DNA of 6,606 nucleotides from the NCBI GenBank assembly GCA_050732635.1, contig JBOHRE010000140.1:1-6606 (forward strand). The letters are read 5' to 3'. Source of the stretch: JBOHRE01 sp050732635. GTDB taxonomy: Bacteria; Gemmatimonadota; Gemmatimonadetes; Longimicrobiales; RSA9. This document shows positions 1 to 6,606 of the stretch, piece by piece. Position 1 is the first letter of the stretch; each line of letters begins with the position of its first letter. Made by a program: the position numbers and the translations under genes. A model generated the notes under the pieces. The model was not told the DNA's origin, ran no database searches, and worked only from the letters and a program-made list of their open reading frames with translations.

Positions 1-66
1 GGCGAGGGTCGTGGCGAGAGTGATGAGCGTGGCTGGCAGCGCGGCTGTCAGGTGCGGGCGTCGCAT
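1..66 (-). CDS. Start of an exported protein (partial, runs off the window)
   Basis: Reading the minus strand from an ATG at 66-64 gives 22 open codons to the edge of the window. They begin MRRPHLTAALPAT and continue through a Leu/Ala/Thr-rich stretch. Two arginines followed by an uncharged hydrophobic run is the shape of a Sec signal peptide, so I infer an envelope or secreted protein. The family cannot be told because the mature part lies outside the window. No clear Shine-Dalgarno sequence precedes the ATG. It lies 153 bases downstream of the phosphofructokinase stop on the same strand and could be cotranscribed with it. A chance open frame is possible at this length. Confidence 0.4.
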   Translation of the reverse strand, partial: MRRPHLTAALPATLITLATTLA

Positions 67-204
67 GGTTTTCTACGTTTGGGTCGCGGACATACTGATG
101 CGGATGGGGACCGCCGGATCATGGTTGCAGCGGCAGGTCCAGGCAAGTCATTCACCCGCGGCTCGAGCCCGTTGGCTTGCAGCGCTGCGAGCGGCGGCGC
201 GGCA

Positions 205-218
205 GGGCGACGTCGCCC
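205..218. terminator. Perfect 14-bp palindrome just after the phosphofructokinase stop
   Basis: GGGCGACGTCGCCC is a perfect palindrome beginning 1 base past the phosphofructokinase stop codon. As RNA it could form a five-pair GC stem with an ACGU loop. There is no T-run after it in the direction of transcription, so it is not a canonical intrinsic terminator. It may instead be a weak terminator, a 3' end stabiliser or a protein site. The rest of 67-219 holds only short palindromes (GGCTCGAGCC at 160-169, GCAGCGCTGC at 179-188) and no gene I can support. Confidence 0.25.
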
Positions 219-219
219 G

Positions 220-1422
220 TCAGCCGTCGTCGCTCGTCATGATGAATAGTGGCTTGCCATTGAAGCTCTCGTAGATCGGGCGCAGCCGGTCGGTGTTGTA
301 GTACTTGGGCACGTCCACGACCTTCTTTGCGCCGCTGATCGCGTCGAGCGGCACACTGTCGTAGTGTCCCTGGTGGAGGCTGACGAGTCTGCCATAGCGC
401 TTCTGCAGTGCGAGATCGAGCGCGAGGTTGCCGAAGGCCATGGGCACGATCGAGTCCATCGCATCCGGGTCGCCGGAGCGCACGAGGTAGCCGAGTCGCT
501 GGTTCACGACGTCGATGCGCCGGCCGCCATGGTAAGGGGCCGAGAGCTCCCTCACCTTGGCTGCGACCTTGTCGCCGATCCCGCCGAGCTTGCGATGGCC
601 ATACTGGTCGGTCTCGGCACCCTCGAACGACATCGTCGCCTCGTGAGCCATGGTCGCGCCCTCGGAGACCAGCACCACCGAGTACTTGCTGGGATTACGG
701 TTGCGGTCGTAGACCAGCAGCTCCGTGAGTCGCTCGACGTCGAAGGGGTGCTCGGGGATGACGCAGCGGTCGGCCGCGCCGGCCATCGCCGGCAGCAGCG
801 CCGTGAAGCCGGCGTAACGGCCGAACACCTCGATGACCAGGAAGCGCTCATGCGACCCCGCCGATGTGCGCAGCCGGTGCGTCAGCTCGATGGTACGCGT
901 GACACAGGTGCTGAAGCCGATACAGTAGTCCGTGCCGGGCACATCATTGTCCATCGTCTTCGGCACGGCCACGACCGGCACGCCGAGCTGGTGCAGCCGC
1001 ACGCCGTAGCTCAGAGTATCATCGCCGCCGATCGGCATGAGCACGTCGACGCCGAGGAACTCGAGGTTCTTCAGCACCTCGTCGGTGACATCGTTGATCG
1101 CGTCCGTGTAGCGCCCGGCGAGGTGTGGCGGCACGCGGTCGAGCGGCAGGTGACTGGGCCGGGTTCGTGACGTGTGCAGGAAGGTGCCGCCGGTCCGACC
1201 TGCCCGGTTGACGACCGCATCGGTCAGCTCCTGCGCGTTCTCGGCGTTGCCGGCGCCGTGCTCGCGCACGATGTCCACCAGCCCTGCCCAGCCGCGACGG
1301 ATCCCCAGCACGCGGTAGCCCTCGCGGATCGCGCGGATCGTGATCGCGCGGATCGCGGGGTTGAGACCCGGCACGTCGCCGCCGCCCGTCAGGATCGCGA
1401 TGGTTCCCTTGCTGTTGGCCAT
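220..1422 (-). CDS. pfp: 6-phosphofructokinase, probably pyrophosphate-dependent
   Basis: This cytoplasmic glycolytic enzyme phosphorylates fructose 6-phosphate to fructose 1,6-bisphosphate. The 400-aa protein has the PFK family motifs in order: the N-terminal phosphate-binding loop GGGDVPGLN (residues 13-21), IGGDDT (131-136), PKTMDND (154-160, with catalytic Asp158), the fructose-6-phosphate motif VFGRYAG (199-205), SEG (253-255) and LGYLVRSGDPDAMD (310-323). In E. coli numbering, position 104 is Asp (Asp135 here) and position 124 is Lys (Lys155 here). ATP enzymes of the E. coli type have Gly at both. The Asp/Lys pair is the known signature of PPi-dependent enzymes, which work reversibly. 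Length fits the mixed-substrate group better than the 320-aa E. coli type. The start ATG at 1422 puts the glycine loop at its usual distance from the N-terminus, although no strong ribosome site is visible. A GATAAT (minus strand, 1458-1453) could be a -10 box but has no convincing -35. PPi use is inferred; the family assignment is near certain. Confidence 0.95.
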   Translation of the reverse strand: MANSKGTIAILTGGGDVPGLNPAIRAITIRAIREGYRVLGIRRGWAGLVDIVREHGAGNAENAQELTDAVVNRAGRTGGTFLHTSRTRPSHLPLDRVPPHLAGRYTDAINDVTDEVLKNLEFLGVDVLMPIGGDDTLSYGVRLHQLGVPVVAVPKTMDNDVPGTDYCIGFSTCVTRTIELTHRLRTSAGSHERFLVIEVFGRYAGFTALLPAMAGAADRCVIPEHPFDVERLTELLVYDRNRNPSKYSVVLVSEGATMAHEATMSFEGAETDQYGHRKLGGIGDKVAAKVRELSAPYHGGRRIDVVNQRLGYLVRSGDPDAMDSIVPMAFGNLALDLALQKRYGRLVSLHQGHYDSVPLDAISGAKKVVDVPKYYNTDRLRPIYESFNGKPLFIMTSDDG

Positions 1423-1513
1423 GTGGTCTGAGGCGCTGCAAACTGTCTACCAATTATCACCGGCTGAACGGACTACGCATGTTGCGAGGAGCCGGCGCAC
1501 TGCTCCAGAATGT

Positions 1514-1593
1514 TTCGGTTTCGAAGCACAAGCGATCGGGGAATTCCGCGGAATTCCGCCACATCCAGAGAAGTCTTGTGCTTCGAAACCGAA
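1514..1593. repeat. 80-bp inverted-repeat element (MITE/REP-like)
   Basis: Two perfect 19-bp arms face each other: TTCGGTTTCGAAGCACAAG at 1514-1532 and its exact reverse complement at 1575-1593, separated by 42 bases. The match stops sharply at both ends of the arms. Inside the spacer lies a second, separate perfect palindrome at 1540-1557, whose centre is 5 bases off the centre of the outer arms. The element sits in the divergent intergenic region between the phosphofructokinase and LVIVD genes, in the 5' region of both, so it is not placed as a simple terminator. No flanking target duplication was recognised. It resembles non-autonomous miniature palindromic elements. Copy number elsewhere in the genome is unknown. 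Confidence 0.8.
1540..1557. repeat. Inner 18-bp perfect palindrome
   Basis: GGAATTCCGCGGAATTCC reads the same on both strands. It consists of two copies of the 8-bp palindrome GGAATTCC on either side of a GC. It is therefore both a direct repeat with a 10-bp period (one helical turn) and an inverted repeat, a geometry that suits binding of a dimeric or tetrameric protein as well as a DNA or RNA cruciform or hairpin. It lies between the 19-bp arms of the larger element. Confidence 0.75.
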
Positions 1594-1691
1594 CGGGCTT
1601 GGGGGAGGTATACCAGGTCGGCTATGGAGCCGGGCGCGACCGACGCCGCTGCGGGCGCGGGGCGCCGGACCAAACCGAAACGAGTGCCGAA

Positions 1692-3481
<1,790 letters not shown>

Positions 3482-3485
<4 letters not shown>

Positions 3486-4405
3486 GCGACTGCTGTGCGA
3501 GAGTACCGCCGTCGCCACAGCCAGACCCCCACCGTTTGTCCAGCGAAGACCATGATGACGCTGAGGCCGAGCAGGAGCGTGAAGGGCGATGTCGCCCGCA
3601 GCAGCGCGCCGTAGAAGAACGCATGCAGGATGACCAGTGCGAACAAGGCGTAATTCAGGCGTTGGAGCCGCTTCCAGGCCTTGGCCTTGAGTTTCCGCAG
3701 GGCCGCGTCGCTGGAAATCGCGAGCAAGCCTACCACGATCACCAGGGCGGCAAGCCCCGTCCAGTTCGCAAGGCCAAAGCTATTGGTCCATAGGCTGCCA
3801 TCGGGCGCGATGAAGTATTGCAGGAAGTCGCGGATCCGTCCGCCGCCATGCACCTGCAATCCAAAGATCACGTGGACGACGCTGCCGATGGCCGCCCACA
3901 TCCCCGCGTCACGGCTCAGATAGTTCGAGACGGGATTCCGCCTGCGGAGCAGGAGGTTGGCCGGCCCGATGAGGAGCGTGAGCGCCAGGAGCCCGAGGGC
4001 GACGTAGCCAGTGGCGAAGGTGAACCGCCGGTTGAAGGAGTGGCCTTCCATCCTCTCACCGTCGTCCACCGCTCCGGTTCGGCTCCCATCGTGACCCATC
4101 GCTCCAGCTTGGCCACCGCCGTGGTCCATCGCTCCGGCTCGGCCGCCGGCGTGACCCATCGGTCCAGCATGGCCGCCGCCGTGACCCAGCGCGCCGCCCT
4201 CGTCTCGTTGCTGGGGAAGCGCGCCACTGAAGATGTCCCCGTGCGGGTACGCGTTGGCGTCGAAAGCCGGCAGACCCATGAACAGGACGAGCACCACCGC
4301 ACTCGCAAGGGCGAGTGGCACATGATGGCGAAGCAAGCGTCGACGCAGGTCGCCACTGGTGCCAAGTGGCGGATTCGAGAATCGAGTGGCTGGTTGCACA
4401 CTCAT
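3482..4405 (-). CDS. Ferric-reductase-like (MsrQ-like) membrane protein with His/Met repeat loop
   Basis: This 307-aa inner-membrane protein has about six hydrophobic helices (roughly residues 28-47, 129-150, 167-187, 208-230, 248-268, 273-297). The second half matches the ferric-reductase-like transmembrane domain of the YedZ/MsrQ kind: NYLSRDAGMW..., SVVHVIFG with His178, the basic cytoplasmic turn ALRKLKAKAWKRLQRLNY (235-252) and ILHAFFYG with His261. These histidines are plausible haem ligands, so I infer electron transfer across the membrane. The positive-inside rule puts residues 48-128 in the periplasm, and this loop holds four 10-residue His/Gly/Met repeats. No catalytic partner (MsrP or a flavin reductase domain) lies in the window. 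An in-frame start at 4798 would add 131 Arg/Pro/Gly-rich residues that overlap the sensor gene in another frame. The ATG at 4405, 2 bases after the sensor stop, is preferred. The substrate is unknown. Confidence 0.8.
4064..4183 (-). repeat. Four tandem 30-bp repeats coding a His/Gly/Met-rich loop
   Basis: Four in-frame 30-bp units encode HGGGHAGPMG, HAGGRAGAMD, HGGGQAGAMG and HDGSRTGAVD (residues 75-114 of the ferric-reductase-like protein). The consensus is H-x-G-G-x-A-G-A-M-G/D. By eye the second and fourth units from the left differ at 3 of 30 bases and the first and third at 6 of 30, hinting that a 60-bp unit was duplicated. The unit closest to the repeat end at 4064 has drifted most and has Val in place of Met. 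Regular His and Met spacing suggests metal binding in the periplasm; this is inferred. Confidence 0.85.
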
Positions 4406-4407
4406 GC

Positions 4408-4821
4408 TCAGGGTCGCCCGTTCATCATCCCGTGGTCCATCGGGCGACCATGCATACGGTCCATCATCTGTTGGTGGTGCTCCTGCATCCATGCGCGAAA
4501 CTCGGGGCGGGCCGCCGGCGGCAGGGCTGCTTCGATACGCAGGTGCGCGTTCCGTACGGCCGTCTGCAATGAATCCGGATTCTGCTGGACGACGCCACGG
4601 AAGTCCGCACGCAGGCTGTCGAGGAGCGCCCGGACATGCGCTGCCTCGGCGGAGGACAGGCCGAGACGGGCCGACATTGCCTCGGCGGTCAGCGGCATCC
4701 CGTGGGCCTGGGGCGGACGCAGCCAGACGCGATCTGCCACGACGCCCATCACACCACCGGCGACGAGGAGCAGGGCGGCGGTCCCCGCCGCCCGCCACCG
4801 GGCGCCATCCCAGGTCTTCAT
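4408..4821 (-). CDS. Membrane-anchored periplasmic metal-sensor-like protein (CnrX/CpxP/Spy type)
   Basis: The 137-aa protein has one N-terminal hydrophobic segment (about residues 11-30), which anchors it or acts as an uncleaved signal, then a helical periplasmic part. LGLSSAEAAHVRALLDSLRA (53-72) is the LxLs-x-E pattern of the first helix in heavy-metal sensor and CpxP-like proteins. ALPPAARPEFRAWMQEHHQQ (99-118) fits the last helix. In CnrX the metal is bound partly by a C-terminal His-x3-Met pair; here H115/M119 and H116/M120 have that spacing, followed by a Met/His tail (DRMHGRPMDHGMM). The N-terminal HxxxH pair of CnrX is not seen, so metal geometry may differ. The protein has no cysteine. 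Its ATG overlaps the stop of the upstream gene (ATGA), and GGAGG at 4836-4832 is a good ribosome site. I infer it relays periplasmic metal status to the neighbouring membrane regulator. Confidence 0.8.
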   Translation of the reverse strand: MKTWDGARWRAAGTAALLLVAGGVMGVVADRVWLRPPQAHGMPLTAEAMSARLGLSSAEAAHVRALLDSLRADFRGVVQQNPDSLQTAVRNAHLRIEAALPPAARPEFRAWMQEHHQQMMDRMHGRPMDHGMMNGRP

Positions 4822-5270
4822 CGGCGATCCCCCTCCGGGGTCACTGGACGCCTGTCCTGTCCGCTCAGTGCCGTCTGCCCCTGGAAAGCGATCAGCGCGA
4901 GCACCGGATCCGCCTGGATTCCGAACGCTCCCCAGAGCGTGACCGGGTCACCTTCCGCGGCAATCAGGCTCAGGGCGAGCGAATCCTGCGCGGGCGCCGG
5001 GAGCGAAGCGGGGCGCCCGACCAGGAGGAGGAGCGCGGTCGCAGCCGCGGCGAGCGCCGCCACCGGCTTCCACCACAGCCCCATGACCGACGGCCAGCTG
5101 GCGTCGAGCGCTGCAGGCCGATTTCTGAGCCTGCGGAGTTCCGGATCGGCCGCGGCCATGATGCGCGTGGCAGTGAGATCCCACGACGGGCTTCCCTCGG
5201 GTGGGTGAGGCTCCGGGAGCCACTCCCGAGGAAGACGGCGCGAGGCGTTGTGCTCGGTCGATTCTGTCAT
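4818..5270 (-). CDS. Single-pass membrane protein, probable anti-sigma factor
   Basis: The 150-aa protein has a polar N-terminal part of about 64 residues, one membrane segment (about 66-86, rich in Ala and Leu) and a C-terminal periplasmic part of about 64 residues. A short cytoplasmic region with SWDLTATRIMAAADPELRRL (29-48) could be the sigma-binding helix. There is no zinc anti-sigma motif (HxxxCxxC) and no cysteine at all, so it is not a ZAS-domain anti-sigma. Its role is inferred from position: it starts within the stop codon of the ECF sigma gene (ATGA at 5270-5267) and ends within the start of the periplasmic sensor gene. This is the place that CnrY holds functionally in the CnrYXH system. 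GAAGGA at 5284-5279, 8 bases before the ATG, is a good ribosome site. I do not recognise a named family. Confidence 0.7.
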   Translation of the reverse strand: MTESTEHNASRRLPREWLPEPHPPEGSPSWDLTATRIMAAADPELRRLRNRPAALDASWPSVMGLWWKPVAALAAAATALLLLVGRPASLPAPAQDSLALSLIAAEGDPVTLWGAFGIQADPVLALIAFQGQTALSGQDRRPVTPEGDRR

Positions 5271-5875
5271 CTCGCTAATCCTTCTGTGTTCGTCACATCG
5301 TCCGGGGCCATCCCCAACGCGGCGCGGAGCGCCCTGCGGGCATGGTGTACGTGCGAGCGGACCGTCCCGGGCGAGAGGCCCATGATGCGGGCGATCTCGC
5401 CCGTCGCATAACCCTCCACGTCGGCGAGATAGAAGGCGGTGCGCTGCCGTTCGGGAAGCCGCGCGATAGCCGCGTCCACCCGCGCTCGGGCCTCCGAGCG
5501 CTCCAGCACCACGTCCGGACCCGGCAGCCGCGACACCAGCGTCGGGGAAGGGACCTCCGCCTGCCGCCGCGCGTCGACTGCGACCCGGTCGCGGGCCACG
5601 TTCCGGGCGATCTGATAGAGCCAGGGCGGGAAGGGCCGTCGCGGATCGTACGTCTCGATCCCCCGCAGCGCGCGCAGGAAGGTCTCCTGAGCCGCATCCT
5701 CGACGTCCGCGGGCTCCGACAGATACGACGCCGCGATGCCATGGACCGGGCGTAGGTAGCGCCGGACCAGCTGCTCCAGCGCGTCACGGTCCCCGCGCTG
5801 AACCCGGCGGGCCAGGGCCTCATCAGCATCGAGCCGCTCCTCGGCGCCGCCTTCTGGATCCTCGCCTGCCGCCAT
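5267..5875 (-). CDS. ECF-type RNA polymerase sigma factor
   Basis: This 202-aa cytoplasmic protein directs RNA polymerase to a specific promoter set. Region 2 spans about residues 18-98, with ADVEDAAQETFLRALRGI (56-73) and FPPWLYQIARNVARD (82-96), the usual ECF core- and -10-binding helices. Region 4 spans about 130-186, with LPERQRTAFYLADVEGYATGEI (140-161) and a helix-turn-helix IARIMGLSPGTVRSHVHHAR (161-180) for the -35 element. Region 3 is absent, as expected for ECF sigmas, and a 30-residue linker joins the domains. The 202-aa length is normal, and the first 17 residues are an acidic extension. The ATG at 5875 lies 27 bases after the lipoprotein stop with no strong ribosome site. The stop overlaps the start of the probable anti-sigma gene. 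Autoregulation of this operon is typical for such sigmas, but no matching promoter is seen in the window. Confidence 0.93.
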   Translation of the reverse strand: MAAGEDPEGGAEERLDADEALARRVQRGDRDALEQLVRRYLRPVHGIAASYLSEPADVEDAAQETFLRALRGIETYDPRRPFPPWLYQIARNVARDRVAVDARRQAEVPSPTLVSRLPGPDVVLERSEARARVDAAIARLPERQRTAFYLADVEGYATGEIARIMGLSPGTVRSHVHHARRALRAALGMAPDDVTNTEGLAR

Positions 5876-5902
5876 CGGCGCTCGTCGGCGTTGCTGCGAA
5901 GC

Positions 5903-6556
5903 CTACGGAAGGTTGCCGCCCCGCGTGTGCCGGCCGTGCATCCCTCGGTGCGCTTCGCCGTCCGGCATCATGGTGTGCACCCCGTGATCGATCATCCCGG
6001 CACGGCCGTGATGCACCGTCGCATGATCCGTCGCCGCTGGGTTCATTCCACCAGCTCGGTGGTCCTCCCGCTGGAAGGCCATGAACTCGTGGATGGCGCC
6101 GAGCGCCTCCGGGTCACTCGTGACCAGCCGGAGCTCGCCGCCCCGCGGCAGGTCGCGGTAGGTGTACTCGATCCGATCCTGCTTCGCCGCCATCACCGCG
6201 GTGCCCGGAACCTCACGCAGGTGCACGAACGACGGGGTGCCGAAGTCGCCCGAGCCAAAGGCCTCAGCGATCTTCCTGAGATGGCGACGGATCGCGTCGA
6301 CTCCCGCGGCGTCGTCCACAGCGCGCTGCAGTTCGATCCGTCCTCCGTCGGCCAGCGCGTCGAAGACGTGGGTGGAGGTGTACTGGTCCACGCCCATCGC
6401 CTGCTCGCCGCGGGCTTGGAGCGCCGCGAACCCGCCATCCCCCGTTTCCGACGCTTCCCCGTTCCGAACCTCCGAAGGGGACGGGGTGCAACCCGAAGCG
6501 AATGCGACCGCAACCGCGAGAAGAGCGCCCAGCCCTGCGAAACGCTGCCGACGCAT
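5903..6556 (-). CDS. His/Met-rich lipoprotein of a metal-locus family
   Basis: The 217-aa protein begins with a lipoprotein signal peptide: basic MRRQR, a hydrophobic core, and ASGC with Cys23 as the lipidation site. It should therefore be anchored to the outer face of a membrane. The middle part (residues 44-166), including MGVDQYTSTHVFDALADGG (54-72), RHLRKIAEAFGSGDF (91-105) and VTSDPEALGAIHEFMAFQ (145-162), matches from memory short proteins near metal-resistance genes that databases often label aspartate carbamoyltransferase. It lacks the SxRTR and HPxQ motifs of that enzyme, so that label would be wrong. Residues 166-210 contain nine His and five Met, likely metal ligands. AAGGAA at 6568-6563 is a good ribosome site for the ATG at 6556. 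It is the first operon gene visible. The 50 bases upstream (6557-6606) show no clear promoter, which may lie outside the window. Confidence 0.75.
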   Translation of the reverse strand: MRRQRFAGLGALLAVAVAFASGCTPSPSEVRNGEASETGDGGFAALQARGEQAMGVDQYTSTHVFDALADGGRIELQRAVDDAAGVDAIRRHLRKIAEAFGSGDFGTPSFVHLREVPGTAVMAAKQDRIEYTYRDLPRGGELRLVTSDPEALGAIHEFMAFQREDHRAGGMNPAATDHATVHHGRAGMIDHGVHTMMPDGEAHRGMHGRHTRGGNLP

Positions 6557-6606
6557 GATGATTTCCTTTCTCTCTCGAAACGAGCACGCCCGCGGCGACT
6601 CGGCGC

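Noticed and set aside
11..274. 87-codon plus-strand frame at the left edge
   Set aside because: It runs into the 3' end of the phosphofructokinase on the opposite strand, has no domain, and competes with the signal-peptide-like start on the minus strand.
364..1170. 268-codon plus-strand frame opposite the phosphofructokinase
   Set aside because: It lies wholly inside a gene with unmistakable family motifs and encodes His/Arg/Val-rich sequence typical of an antisense shadow.
1453..1458. GATAAT -10 box for the phosphofructokinase gene (minus strand)
   Set aside because: No -35 hexamer is found at 16-18 bases, so it is noted but not called as a promoter.
4064..4183. CRISPR array
   Set aside because: The 30-bp units are directly abutting with no spacers, are imperfect, and are in frame inside a gene.
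4406..4798. 131-residue N-terminal extension of the ferric-reductase-like protein
   Set aside because: The extension is Arg/Pro/Gly-rich and overlaps the sensor gene in another frame. A start at 4405, just after the sensor stop, gives a proper N-terminus before the first membrane helix.
3818..5411. Plus-strand frames of 374 and 350 codons opposite the operon
   Set aside because: They cross several well-supported minus-strand genes and their junctions and show no domain. Their repeats only mirror the 30-bp repeats of the real gene.

Overview
The window is GC-rich DNA, with strong G/C bias at third codon positions, from a Gram-negative type of bacterium. This follows from a predicted lipoprotein, Sec-type signal peptides, and a periplasmic sensor paired with a membrane-bound regulator. 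The phylum cannot be fixed from the sequence alone. Gene density is high, and many long open frames on the opposite strand are shadows caused by base composition.

Layout. (1) Bases 1-66, minus strand: probably the first 22 codons of an exported protein that runs off the left edge. (2) Bases 220-1422, minus: a 400-aa phosphofructokinase whose two substrate-selecting residues are those of pyrophosphate-dependent enzymes. (3) Bases 1423-1691: a divergent intergenic region carrying an 80-bp nested inverted-repeat element. (4) Bases 1692-3485, plus: a 597-aa secreted LVIVD-type beta-propeller protein with a helical C-terminal domain. (5) Bases 3482-6556, minus: five tightly packed genes that converge on gene 4, the two end genes sharing the bases CTAG for both stop codons.

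The five-gene operon is the most interesting part. In transcription order it encodes a His/Met-rich lipoprotein, an ECF sigma factor, a single-pass membrane protein in the anti-sigma position, a membrane-anchored periplasmic metal-sensor-like protein of the CnrX/CpxP/Spy kind with a His/Met tail, and a six-helix ferric-reductase-like (MsrQ-like) membrane protein. The last has a periplasmic loop containing four 10-residue His/Gly/Met repeats. Two ATGA overlaps and a 2-base gap link the last four genes.

The gene order and content resemble the CnrYXH type of trans-envelope metal sensing: periplasmic sensor, membrane anti-sigma, ECF sigma. Here the set is expanded by a putative metal-binding lipoprotein and a putative haem-binding redox membrane protein. 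I infer an envelope metal-stress circuit, copper being a reasonable guess from the Met/His content. The metal and the regulated promoters are not shown by the sequence. The phosphofructokinase and the LVIVD protein look unrelated to this circuit.
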